A DNA stretch of 33,056 bases from Candidatus Rokuibacteriota bacterium (GTDB lineage Bacteria > Methylomirabilota > Methylomirabilia > Rokubacteriales > CSP1-6), in contig QHSB01000089.1 in assembly GCA_003220335.1 (NCBI GenBank), forward strand, positions 1-33,056. The letters are read 5' to 3'. Under the pieces are notes generated by a model, which did not search any database, was not told where the DNA came from, and worked only from the letters and a program-made list of their open reading frames with translations. Position numbers and translations under genes: made by a program. Below are positions 17,672-27,587 of the stretch, in pieces. How positions within the stretch are numbered: position 1 is the first letter of the stretch; every line of letters starts with the position of its first letter.

Positions 17672-19474
17672 GTTGAGGCGCGCGGGGCGCGGCACGCCGT
17701 CGGTGTCCCAGCCGCGAAGATCGTAGTAGGTGTCGAGCATCTCGCTCAGCTCGGCGGGTGGACAGTGCATGCCGGCCGACGGCCCCTCGGGAATCGGCTC
17801 GTGCATCACACGCCACGGCAGCGTGTCGTCCGCGCGGCGCACGCCCTCGCGCACGTTGAAGAGCCGCTCGAGGTTGACGATGCGCTCGCCCACTCGCTCC
17901 AGCTCCTCGGCGGTCACGTCCCAGCCCGTCACCGCGCGGACCATCCGCGCGTACGGCTCGCCGACGAAGAGGCCGAAGCCGCGCTCGGAGGTGAAGCGGC
18001 ACAGGACGAGCGAGTCGCCGAGCGCGGTGAAGTGCTGGCTGCGCATGGCGAACGCGGGCTGGTCCTTCGTCCCACGCCGGTCGAAGCTCGGCGCGTACTG
18101 CGGCGTGGGCCGCGTGTCGTGGTGGCTGCCGCCGCGGGTGGCGGTCGCGTACCCGATCGACAGCCCCTTGAGCGCGCGTGCGGAGTGCGCCGGCAGCTCG
18201 AGCCGCTTCACGGCATAGACGAGATTCGTGGCGTCCGGCCGGATCGAGGCGGCCAGCCGCCACGCGCCCTCGGCCAGCCGATCGCCGAAGCCCTCGCGCG
18301 TCGCCGTCATCTCGAGCAGGCGCAGCATCCCGCGCCAGTCACCCCAGCCGAATGGCACGCCGAGGTCCGACGACTTGAGCCAGCCACGCTCGAGCGCCTC
18401 GCAGACGAAGGCCAGCGTGACGCCCATCGAGATCGTGTCCATCCCCAGGAGGTCGCAGAGGTCGTTGGCGAGGATCAGCGCCTCGGGGTTGTCGATGCCG
18501 AGCATCGGGCCGAGCGCGAAGATCGTCTCGTACTCCGGCATCTTCGCGCGCCGGCCGGCGAACTCGCCCTGCCCGATGGCGTACTGCTTGCCGCACGCGA
18601 CCGGGCACTTGAGACACGTCGTGTCGCGGTCGTGGTAGTGCGCCTTCATGTCCTCGCCGCCGATCACGCGCGCGGCCGCGAAGACCTCGGTCTTGAGATT
18701 GAACGCGCCCAGCGCGCCGAGCGCGTTGATGGGCCCGACGAGGAAGGGTGTGCCGTAGGTCGACAGCGCCTTGGTGCCGGTGGCCAGCGGCTCGCGCGTC
18801 TCCTCGAGCAGCGCCTTGAGCGCCGGCGCGTCGGCCACCGCCGTCTTGCGCGCTCCTCGCACCACGACCGCCTTGAGGTTCTTGCTGCCCAGCACGGCGC
18901 CGATGCCGCCGCGGCCCGAGACGCCCTCGCGGTTCTTCCAGTAGTGCGCCATGGCCGCGAAGCGCACACGGCGCTCGCCGGCGGGGCCGATCGCGATGGC
19001 GTCGGCGTCGGCGCCCTCGGCGGCGACGAGCGCCGTGACGGTGTCGCGTGTCGACCGGCCCCAGAGCGCGTCGGCGGGCTTCACCACGCCGCCGTCCTCG
19101 GTCAATAGCAGATATGACGGCGCGGGGGCGCGGCCCGTCACGCAGACGGCGTCGAAGCCGGTGCGCTTGAGGGTGGCGGGGAATCGGCCACCGAAGGTCG
19201 AGTCGAAGAACAGGCCCGTGAGCGGCGACTTGCTGGCCACGAGCGCGCGGCTGTTGCCGGGCACCGTCGTGTCGGTGACCGGGCCGACGGCGAACACGAC
19301 CGCGTTGGCGGCATCGAAGGCGTCCACGCCGGCCGGCACGCGATCGTAGAGAATGCGCGCGGCGAGCCCGTTGCCGCCGAGCAGCGCGCGCGCCGTCGTC
19401 TCGCCGAGCGGTTCGACGCGGGCGGCGCCCGTCGTGAGGTCGACGAAGAGCAGGCGGCCGCCGTAGCCGTTCAC
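17657..19474 (-). CDS. Aldehyde:ferredoxin oxidoreductase-family (tungsten/molybdopterin) enzyme
   Basis: GTG start 19474: VNGYGGRLLFVDLTTGAARVEPL...; GNSRALVASKSPLTGLFFDSTFGGRF; CLKCPVACGKQY; NDLCDLLGMDTISMGVTLAFVCEALERG. Typical AOR-family motifs. Confidence 0.92.
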   Translation of the reverse strand: MNGYGGRLLFVDLTTGAARVEPLGETTARALLGGNGLAARILYDRVPAGVDAFDAANAVVFAVGPVTDTTVPGNSRALVASKSPLTGLFFDSTFGGRFPATLKRTGFDAVCVTGRAPAPSYLLLTEDGGVVKPADALWGRSTRDTVTALVAAEGADADAIAIGPAGERRVRFAAMAHYWKNREGVSGRGGIGAVLGSKNLKAVVVRGARKTAVADAPALKALLEETREPLATGTKALSTYGTPFLVGPINALGALGAFNLKTEVFAAARVIGGEDMKAHYHDRDTTCLKCPVACGKQYAIGQGEFAGRRAKMPEYETIFALGPMLGIDNPEALILANDLCDLLGMDTISMGVTLAFVCEALERGWLKSSDLGVPFGWGDWRGMLRLLEMTATREGFGDRLAEGAWRLAASIRPDATNLVYAVKRLELPAHSARALKGLSIGYATATRGGSHHDTRPTPQYAPSFDRRGTKDQPAFAMRSQHFTALGDSLVLCRFTSERGFGLFVGEPYARMVRAVTGWDVTAEELERVGERIVNLERLFNVREGVRRADDTLPWRVMHEPIPEGPSAGMHCPPAELSEMLDTYYDLRGWDTDGVPRPARLNSLGL

Positions 19475-22237
19475 GGAGCGGGGCGCGCGAGCGCCGCCAG
19501 CTCCTGGCGGGCCGCGTCGCGCAGCTCGGCGGGCAGATCGGCCAGCGCGAGCAGCTTCTTGTACACGGCCGCGGCCGGCTCGGGCTGCTTGCCGGCCGCG
19601 AACGCGCGTGCCGCGCTCAGCAGCCCACGGCGGCCCAGCGGCGTGTCGGGCGCGACGTAGGCCGCGGTCAGGTAGTACTCGACCGCCGCGAGCGGCCTCG
19701 AGCGCGCCGGCGCGGTCACCGGCGGCCTCCCGCGCGCGCGCCAGGGCCAGCCACGCGCGCCCGGTGTCGGCGTCGCTCGGCGCCGAGGCGACGTACTGCT
19801 CGAGCGCCGGGCGTGCCTCGGCCGCGCGGCCCGTCTCGATCTGCGCCTCGGCCAGCCGCAGCCACGCCTGCTGCGCGAGCGGATGCTGAGGATAGCGCTC
19901 GCGCAGCAGCTTCGTGCTCTCGAGCGCGATCGGCCACGCCGAGGCCGCGGCGGCGCCGGCGCCGACCCGCTCGAGGGCGTCCGGTGCGACGTCGGACGCC
20001 GGGTAGTCCGCCACCAGCCGGCGGGCCAGGGCGGAGGCGCCGACCCAGTCCTTGTCGTCGACCGCGAGCCCGGTGAGGACGTAGAGCAGCGGCGCCGCCC
20101 GGGCGGCGCCGGCCGGGCCGCGCGGCGCCGCGGCGAGCGCCGCCTGCGCGGGCGCCCTGAACTCGCGGGCCGCGCCCTTGCGGAAGGCCACGACGGCGAG
20201 CCCGTACGTCGCGGCGGCGGCCTCGTCCGGCGTGCCGGCGTCGCGCACCGCGGTGAACAGGCGCTGGGCGTCGTCGCCGCGGTCGCTTGCCAGCGCGACG
20301 CTCGCCACGCCGAGCTGACCGAGCCCGGGCGAGCCGTCCTTCTGGGCCAGCGTGAACTCGCGCAGCGCCTCGCCCGTCTTGCCCTGGGTCAGCAGCGAGG
20401 TGCCGAGCGCCGCGTGAGCGCGACCGAAGAGCGCGGGGAACGGCGCACGCCCGAGCCAGTCGCGCAGCGCCACCTCGGCGCCCGCGGCGTCGCCCTCGCG
20501 CAGCAGCGCGAGGCCGCGATTGAGGCGCGCGAAGTCGGCACGCGCGTGGGTGGGATACGAGCCCACGATGCGCTCGACCATCTCGCGCCCGGCGGCGAGG
20601 TCGCCGCCCTCGAGGGCCAGCTCGGAGGCGAGCAGCAGCGCATCCGGCGCGCCGGGATCGCTGGGCGCCGCGCGCACGACCTCGAGCAGCTCGCGGCGCG
20701 CGTCGGCCTTGCGACCCTGCTTGAGATAGGTCCACGCGAGCGCGGTGCGCGCGAGCGGCGCCTGCGCGTCGGTCGGGAACTCGACGAGCATGCGGCGGAA
20801 CGCGGCGCCCGCGGCCACGAAGTCGCCCGCCTGGTACGCGGCCTCGCCCTGCAGCAGCAGCGCCGGCAGCATCGCGTCGGGCGTCCCGCGCGCGTTGAGC
20901 ACGGGGGCGAGATCGGCCACGGCCTGGCTGTACTCGCGCAGCTCGAAGTCGACGCGCGCCTGTCTCACCGCCGCCTGCCGCGCCGCCGGCGACCCGCCGC
21001 CGACCTTCTGCGCCAGCTCGAACTGCGTGCGCGCGTCGTCACGATCGCCCTGGGCGCGGGCGGCCTCGCCCTTGACCATGAGCACCCACGCGCGCGCGCC
21101 GGGATCGAGCTGGCCGCCGAGCAGCTCCTGGTACACGGGCTCGGCGTCGACGGGCTTGCCGGCGTCGACGGTGGCGCGGGCGAGGCGGAACAGCATCGGA
21201 AACGCCAGCGGCGAGCGGCGGGCGCTGAGCGCCGCCACGCTCTTGCGCGCGCCGGCCCAGTCGCCGGTGACGAGCAGCGCCTGGGCGAGGCCGGCCGACG
21301 CCCACTCGGTCTCCGCGCTCCCGGAGTACGCGCGGAAGGCCGCCACGGCCTCCGGCGCGTGGCCGGCGGCCAGCGCCCACCAGCCCAGCCGGAGAACGCC
21401 CGCGGGGAACAATGGGTGGGCCCCGCCCTGGGTGAACTGCCGCAGCATCGTCTCCGCGCGCGCGGCCTGGTCGAGCCGCCCGAGCGTGTCGCCGTGCCAG
21501 AACAGGACGTCGCGCGCGATCGGCGGCGGCACGCCGGCCGACTCGAGCTGGGTCCATGCCTTGTCGGCCTCCTCCCACCGGCCGAGCGCGTACCGCGACA
21601 GCGCGAGGCCGTGACGGCCCCACGCGTCGAGCGGCGACGGCGTCGGTCCCGCGAGCAGCATGCTGAACGCGTCGCGCGCACGCGCGCCCTCGCGCAGCCG
21701 CAGCGCCGTCCAGCCGCTGGCGTGCAGCGCCCACACGCCCCAGTCCTGACGGGGCGCGTCCTGCGCGACCTGGCGGAAGAGCCAGTCGGCCTGCTCGGTG
21801 CGGTCGAGCCGCCAGAGCGTCTCGCCGAGCCAGTAGCGCGCCTCGCGCAGCATCTCGCGGTCGGTCCCCTTGCGCACGGCGTTCTCGAGCGCCTTGTAGG
21901 CGTCCTCGAAATCGCCGCGCTGGAAGCGCGCGCGCCCGCACTCGAGCGACTCCGTCGCGATGCCGAGCCACGAGCCCACGCACGGCAGCGCGCGCGGCGA
22001 CTGGATGAAGGCGGTCGGCTTGTCGGCGGCGGGGGGCGTGGGCACCGCCGACGGGAACGCCGGCAGGTCCACGGGCGGCCGCGGGAGCGGCAGGTCGATC
22101 ACCACCGCCGGCTTCTCCGACGGCGCCTGGGCGAACGGGATCACCCGCGCGAGATCCGGCAGCGGCGGCTCGAGCGGCCGCGGCGCGGCGCCGATCAGCA
22201 GCCCCCAGGCGACGGCGAGCGCGAGCGCGCGCCTCAC
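19471..22237 (-). CDS. Large TPR-repeat protein with signal-like N-terminus; apparent frameshift at about 19681-19705
   Basis: GTG 22237 (VRRALALAVAWGLLIGAAPRP...) and long TPR array. Frame ends in low-complexity Arg/Gly sequence after AGDRAGALEA, while frame 19471-19719 continues AVEYYLTAAYVAPDTPLGRRGLLSAARAFAAGKQPEPAAAVYKKLLAL... Confidence 0.75.
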
Positions 22238-23526
22238 GACTTGCCGTCCTTCTTCGGGGCGGGCTTGGTGGCGGGCGCCGCGGGCGCCGCCGGCTTGTTG
22301 GCCAGCCGCGTCTTCACCGCGCCCGCACGCTCGCGCGCCCAGTCGCGCAGCGTCGCGTCCGGGCTGCGATTGGCCACGGCCTCGTACGCCGTCAGCGCCG
22401 CCTTCCATTCCTGCTGCTCCTCGCGCGCCAGGCCGAGTCCGGCGAGCGCGCGGAACTTGACGCTGCCCTCCACCTCGGACACCGTGCCGACCGTCTCGAA
22501 GGCCTTCGCGGCGGGACCGAAGCGCTTCTGCTTGAGCTCGGACTCGCCGACGAGGAGCCAGGCCTCGGACTTCACCGCGTCGTCGGACAGCCGCTTCCAC
22601 GCCGCCTCCTGGTCGCGCGGGCGGGCCAGGCGCATGGCGATCTGGGCCGCGTTGTAGAGCGCGTCCGCCGTGGGCGGAGTCTGCTCCATCAGCGTCTTGT
22701 AGGCGTCGAGCAGCTCGTCGCGGTCGCCGTAGCGCGCGAGGGATTGCGCGATGAGCCGCCGCGCGTTGGCCGCCTGCGCATGGTTCGGGGACGCGGCGAG
22801 GAAGGCGCGCAGGTCGGCGACGCCGCCACGCGGATCGCTGCCGGTGCTCTTGATCCAGCCGCTCCAGAACCGCGCGTCGGCCACGAGCGGCGAGGCCGGA
22901 TACTTCGTCGGGAAGTCGGCGAGCAGCGCGAGCGCCTCGCCGGCCTTCTTCGTGTCGGCGAGCGTTCGCGCGGCCTGCAGCGTCGCCGACGGCGCCAGCG
23001 GGTGCTGGGGGAACGCCGACACCATCTCGCGGAAGCCCGCCACCGCCGCCTCCGGACGCTTGAGCTCGAGATCGCTCCACGAGCGGCCGTAGAGGGCGTC
23101 CGGCGCCAGCGGTCCCGCCGCGTCGGCGCGCATCACCGCGTCGTAGGCGGCCCGCGCGTCGGCGAAGCGCTTGAGGCGGAACAGCGCCTCCGCCTCCCAG
23201 AACTGCGATTCCTGTGGCCGCCCCGGCGGCGGCGTCAGCGCCTCGGCGCGCTTGAAGGCCTCCACCGCGGCCGCCGCGTCTCCCGTCTGCAGCCGCGCCT
23301 TGCCGAGCAGCAGCACGGCCTCCGGCAGCCGCGCGTCCTTGGGATACTGCGCGACGAACCGTTCGAGCGCGCGGCGCGCGGCGGGATAGAGGCCGTCCGC
23401 AAACGCGCGCTCGCCGACGAGCCACAAGCGATCCGCCTCCTCGATGGCAGCGGCGGGAGACACGAGGGACACGGCGAGCAGCACGAGCGCGAAGCCGGCG
23501 GAGACACACGGCGCGCGGCGCTTCAT
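22234..23526 (-). CDS. TPR-repeat periplasmic protein
   Basis: 430 aa, signal peptide MKRRAPCVSAGFALVLLAVSLVSPAAA; TPR/YbgF-like repeats; GTGA overlap with the next TPR gene. Confidence 0.82.
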   Translation of the reverse strand: MKRRAPCVSAGFALVLLAVSLVSPAAAIEEADRLWLVGERAFADGLYPAARRALERFVAQYPKDARLPEAVLLLGKARLQTGDAAAAVEAFKRAEALTPPPGRPQESQFWEAEALFRLKRFADARAAYDAVMRADAAGPLAPDALYGRSWSDLELKRPEAAVAGFREMVSAFPQHPLAPSATLQAARTLADTKKAGEALALLADFPTKYPASPLVADARFWSGWIKSTGSDPRGGVADLRAFLAASPNHAQAANARRLIAQSLARYGDRDELLDAYKTLMEQTPPTADALYNAAQIAMRLARPRDQEAAWKRLSDDAVKSEAWLLVGESELKQKRFGPAAKAFETVGTVSEVEGSVKFRALAGLGLAREEQQEWKAALTAYEAVANRSPDATLRDWARERAGAVKTRLANKPAAPAAPATKPAPKKDGKS

Positions 23527-23562
23527 GCTCCGAGCGTAGCACGGCTATGGTACGGTTCGAGC

Positions 23563-24201
23563 GTGCGTTTGTGCGTGTTCGACCTCGATCATACGCTGGT
23601 CTCGTCGCCGCTCGACCTGGCCGCGATGGCGCTCGAGATGCGCGCCTACATCGAGGGCTGCCAGGGGCCGCTGCCGGCGCGCGACGAGCGCTACCGCGTC
23701 GGCGAGCTCGTTCGCTGGTGCCGCGACCACGCCCCCGACATCAGCAGGCCGATCTGGGACATCGCGCTCGACCACGAGCGCCGCGCGGTGGCCTCGGCCT
23801 GGCTCGAGCCCGGCGCGCGCGAGGCGCTCGACGGCGCGCGGGCGGCCGGCTTCAGCACGGTGCTCTGGACCAACAACGCGCGCGAGGTGACGCAGGTCGC
23901 GCTCGACCGCTTCGCGCTCGCGGACGCGCTCGACCTCGTGGTCACGCGCGACGACATGGCCGAGATGAAGCCCTCCGCCGACGGCTGGCGCGTCATCGCC
24001 GCGCGCTTCGCCGGCGTGCGCGACGCCATAGTGGTTGGCGATTCATGGGTCGACGGCCTCGCGGCGGCCGCCGCCGGGGTCCCGTTCGTCGCCTACCGCC
24101 CGCGCGAGGCCGAGCTGACGCGCTGGAAGATCACGCCGATCGCGCGGATCGACGACCTCACGGCGCTGCCGACGTGGCTGCGCGCGTGGGCCGGTCAGTA
24201 G
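23563..24201 (+). CDS. HAD-superfamily hydrolase
   Basis: [18 protein letters not shown] (motif I), [15 protein letters not shown] (motif II), [11 protein letters not shown] and [18 protein letters not shown] (motifs III/IV). GTG start. Confidence 0.82.
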   Translation: MRLCVFDLDHTLVSSPLDLAAMALEMRAYIEGCQGPLPARDERYRVGELVRWCRDHAPDISRPIWDIALDHERRAVASAWLEPGAREALDGARAAGFSTVLWTNNAREVTQVALDRFALADALDLVVTRDDMAEMKPSADGWRVIAARFAGVRDAIVVGDSWVDGLAAAAAGVPFVAYRPREAELTRWKITPIARIDDLTALPTWLRAWAGQ

Positions 24202-24202
24202 C

Positions 24203-25436
24203 GTGGAGCTGTTCGAGCAACCCGCCAGCGCGCCCGGGCCCGCGCCGCCCGGCCCCCTGGCGGATCGCATGCGGCCGCGCACGCTCGACGAGATCGTCGG
24301 TCAGGAGCACCTGCTCGGCCCCGGCCGCGTGCTGCGCACAGCACTCGAGCGTGGCGAGTTGCACTCGATGATCCTCTGGGGGCCGCCGGGCTCCGGCAAG
24401 ACCACGCTGGCCTCGCTGATGGCGCACGTCATGCCGCACGATCCTCTTCGTCGACGAGATCCACCGCTTCAACCGCGGGCAGCAGGACGCATTCCTGCCG
24501 CACGTCGAGAAGGGCACCATCGTGCTGATCGGCGCCACCACCGAGAACCCCTCGTTCGAGGTGAACGGCGCGCTGCTGTCGCGCTGCCGCGTGTATGTCC
24601 TGCGGCCGCTGGGCGAGCCCGAGGTCATCGAGATCCTTCGCCGCGCGCTGGCCGATGGCGAGCGCGGCCTGGGGGCTGCCGGCCTGAGCGTCGCCGCCGA
24701 CGCGCTCGCGCACATCGCCCGCCTGGCCAATGGCGACGCGCGGGCCGCGCTGAACGTGCTCGAGCTGGCCGCCCAGCTGGCCGCCGGCGGGACCATCACG
24801 GCGGCGACGATCCGCGAGGCGGGACAGCGGCGCACGCTGCTCTACGACAAGAGCGGCGAGGAGCACTACAACCTCATCTCCGCGCTCCACAAGTCGCTGC
24901 GTGACTCCGATCCGGACGCCTCGCTCTACTGGATGACGCGCATGCTCGACTCCGGCGAGGACCCGCTCTACGTCGCGCGGCGCCTGGTGCGCTTCGCCTC
25001 CGAAGACGTCGGCAACGCCGATCCCCAGGCGCTCATCCTCACGCTGGCCGCCAAAGACGCGTACGACTTCCTCGGCTCTCCGGAAGGTGAATTGGCCCTT
25101 GCCCAGGCGACGCTCTATCTCGCCTTGGCTCCGAAATCCAACGCGGCCTATGTCGCCTACAACGAGGCACGCGCCGATGTGGAGGCGGCGCCGGCCGAGC
25201 CGGTGCCGCTGCACATCCGCAACGCACCGACGGGTCTGATGAAGGAGCTCGGCTACGGCGAGGGCTATCAGTACGCCCACGACGCACCGGACGCGCGGGT
25301 GGACCAGGAGCACCTGCCGGAGTCGCTGCGTGGGCGCCGCTACTACCGGCCCGCGGACCGCGGGCTGGAGGCCGAGGTTGCCCGCCGCCTGGAAGCGTGG
25401 CGCCGCTGGCGCGTCGAGCAGCGCCGCCCGACCTAG
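24203..25436 (+). pseudogene. rarA: RarA/MgsA AAA+ ATPase, interrupted: internal deletion plus frame change at about 24425-24441
   Basis: Frame 1: [20 protein letters not shown]...[19 protein letters not shown]. Then frame +1: [44 protein letters not shown]...[14 protein letters not shown]. Segment between Walker A and Walker B absent. Confidence 0.85.
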
Positions 25437-25443
25437 AACCCGC

Positions 25444-25458
25444 TGGCACCGTCTTTGC
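25444..25458 (+). promoter_or_regulatory. Sigma-54-type (-24/-12) promoter
   Basis: TGGCAC-CGTCT-TTGC with GG-N10-GC spacing; 25 nt before ATG 25483. Confidence 0.6.
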
Positions 25459-25482
25459 GAGTCTGGCGTTCGGAGGTGTTCT

Positions 25483-26190
25483 ATGAAACTCGCCCTCACC
25501 GCTATCGCTGTCCTCTTGCTCGCCGGGCCCGCCCTGGCCGCCCCCGGTGACCCGCGCACGGTGCGCGGCAGTCTCGAGTGGCCGGCGTCGCTGTCCGCCG
25601 AGCCGTTCATCGTGGTTCGCGGTGACGACGGCCGGCTGTACTACGCCGACGTCAGCAGCGCCCAGCGGATGAACGCGGGCGCGATCTCCGGGCGCATCTC
25701 CGTCGTCGGCGTCGAGGGCACCCAGCCGCATGAGGTCCACGCCGTGGTCATCGGCGCGGGCGATTCCGCGCTGACGTTCGCGACCCCGACCGTCCCCACG
25801 CCGGCCGAGGCCGCCGCCGGCGCGCCGTCGTCGCTGCCGCGCCAGGCCATCACCCCGCCGCCGGGCGCGGTGCCGTCTGCTCAGCCGCCGGCTCAGCCGC
25901 CGGCCGCCCAACCCACGCCCATGGTCCCCCGACCTGCCGTCGGCGAGGATCTCTGGCAGGTGCAGGGCAAGGTGGCGTCCGTGACGCCTCGCGAGTTCGT
26001 GGTAGAGACGAAGCCCGGTCAGACGGTGCGGGTAGACGTCACCAAGCTGAGCCCCTGGACCCGTGACGCCGTGCGCCCCGGAGACCAGGTCAAGCTGTTC
26101 GGAGTACCGCAAAAAGATCGCCGACTCGTGGCAAACGGGTTCATTCAGGAAGTACCCACGACCCCTTCCGCGGCGACCGGAAGCCGCTAA
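25483..26190 (+). CDS. Secreted hypothetical protein with Pro/Ala-rich linker
   Basis: Signal peptide MKLALTAIAVLLLAGPALA; linker PPPGAVPSAQPPAQPPAAQP; C-terminal beta-rich domain WQVQGKVASVTPREFVVETKPGQTVRVDVTKLS. RBS CGGAGG. Confidence 0.75.
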   Translation: MKLALTAIAVLLLAGPALAAPGDPRTVRGSLEWPASLSAEPFIVVRGDDGRLYYADVSSAQRMNAGAISGRISVVGVEGTQPHEVHAVVIGAGDSALTFATPTVPTPAEAAAGAPSSLPRQAITPPPGAVPSAQPPAQPPAAQPTPMVPRPAVGEDLWQVQGKVASVTPREFVVETKPGQTVRVDVTKLSPWTRDAVRPGDQVKLFGVPQKDRRLVANGFIQEVPTTPSAATGSR

Positions 26191-26223
26191 GGGCCCCCGT
26201 CACCGCCTGCTAGAATGCGGGGC

Positions 26224-27357
26224 ATGACCCCGCTTCGCGTGGGGGTGATCTTTGGCGGGCGGTCGGGCGAGCACGAGGTCTCGCTCGCCTCGGCCGCATC
26301 GGTGATCGCCGCGCTGGAGCATCGCGGCCACACCGTCGTTCCCATCGGCATCGGCCGCGACGGCCGCTGGGTCGTCGGCGGCGATCCCCTGCGCGCCCTC
26401 GCCTCCCAGGCGCGCGTCGGGCTGCCGAGTGGCGACGCGACGGGCGCAGTGAAGAAGGCGCTCGCCGACCGCGCCGAGAGCGCCGACACCACGCTCGCCT
26501 CCACCGCCATGGTACGCACGGAGCCCGCCGGCGGCATGCCCGCGGAGCTGCGCGCGGGGCTCGACGTCGTGATCGTCATGCTCCACGGCCCCTACGGCGA
26601 GGACGGCACCATCCAGGGTCTCCTCGAGCTGGCCGACGTGCCCTACGTCGGCGCCGGCGTGCTCGCGTCCGCGGTCGGCATGGACAAGGCGACGATGAAG
26701 GCGGTCTTCTCCGCCCACGGCCTGCCGATCGTCGAATACACGGTGGTGCTGCGGCACGAGTGGCGCGAGCGGCCCGAGCGCGTCGCGCGCCGCGTGGCCG
26801 AGGTCACCGGTTTCCCCTGCTTCGTGAAGCCGTCGAATCTCGGCTCCAGCGTCGGCATCAGCCGCGTCACGGAGGCGGCCGCGCTGCCCGCCGCCCTGGA
26901 CGAGGCGGCGCGTCACGACCGTAAGATCGTCGTCGAGCGCGCCGTGCGCAAGCCGCGCGAGGTCGAGGTGAGCGTGCTCGGCAACGACGCGCCCGAGGCG
27001 TCGCTGCCCGGCGAGATCACGTACGACGCCGAGTGGTACGACTACGCGACGAAGTACGCCGAGGGCCAGGCGCGGATCACGGTGCCGGCGTCCATCGGGC
27101 CCGCGCTCACGGCGCGCGTGCGCGACATTGCGGTGGCCGCCTTCCGCGCCATCGACGCCTCGGGCATGGCGCGGGTGGACTTCTTCCTCGAGAGCGACCG
27201 CGTCATCCTGAACGAGATCAACACCATCCCCGGCTTCACCGCGACCAGCGCCTATGCCCGGCTCTGGGAGGCCACGGGTCTCGCCTACGGCGAGCTGATC
27301 GAGCGCCTCATCGCGCTCGCCCTCGAACGCCACCGGGATACGAGGCACACGGGTTGA
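26224..27357 (+). CDS. ddl: D-alanine--D-alanine ligase
   Basis: VGVIFGGRSGEHEVSLASAASV, LHGPYGEDGTIQGLLELADVPYVGAGVLASAVGMDK, FVKPSNLGSSVGISRV, FFLESDRVILNEINTIPGFTATS. ATG 26224 (26215 possible). Confidence 0.95.
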   Translation: MTPLRVGVIFGGRSGEHEVSLASAASVIAALEHRGHTVVPIGIGRDGRWVVGGDPLRALASQARVGLPSGDATGAVKKALADRAESADTTLASTAMVRTEPAGGMPAELRAGLDVVIVMLHGPYGEDGTIQGLLELADVPYVGAGVLASAVGMDKATMKAVFSAHGLPIVEYTVVLRHEWRERPERVARRVAEVTGFPCFVKPSNLGSSVGISRVTEAAALPAALDEAARHDRKIVVERAVRKPREVEVSVLGNDAPEASLPGEITYDAEWYDYATKYAEGQARITVPASIGPALTARVRDIAVAAFRAIDASGMARVDFFLESDRVILNEINTIPGFTATSAYARLWEATGLAYGELIERLIALALERHRDTRHTG

Positions 27358-27382
27358 CCGCGAGCGCGCGAGCGGGCCACGG

Positions 27383-27562
27383 GCGATGATCGCCCGACCG
27401 TCGAGCGCCGGAGCCCTGCGAGACCGTGCGCGATGATCGCCCGACCGTCGAGCGCCGGAGCCCTGCACGGCCCCCGCGCGATGATCGCCCGACCGTCGAG
27501 CGCCGGAGCCCTGCACGGCCCCCGCGCGATGATCGCCCGACCGTCGAGCGCCGGAGCCCTGC
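27383..27562. repeat. Tandem array: four identical 37-nt units separated by 10, 11 and 11 nt
   Basis: GCGATGATCGCCCGACCGTCGAGCGCCGGAGCCCTGC at 27383-27419, 27430-27466, 27478-27514 and 27526-27562; inter-units GAGACCGTGC, ACGGCCCCCGC, ACGGCCCCCGC. Confidence 0.95.
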
Positions 27563-27587
27563 GAAGGCGCTCCGACGCGAAATACCA

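Noticed and set aside
17657-23542. 1961-aa single giant protein
   Set aside because: It joins a TPR1 antisense-like shadow frame, the TPR2 frame and the AOR gene. Separate genes with GTGA overlaps and one frameshift explain it better.
24369-24447. 8-nt direct repeat GATCCTCT near the rarA junction as the deletion mechanism
   Set aside because: The upstream copy lies before Walker A, which is retained, so recombination between these copies would not give the observed junction.
24522-25436. Short RarA as an independent gene lacking Walker A
   Set aside because: The upstream frame supplies the matching N-terminal half, so one interrupted rarA is the simpler reading.
27383-27562. CRISPR array
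   Set aside because: Inter-repeat segments are 10-11 nt and two are identical; no cas genes. It is a tandem repeat.
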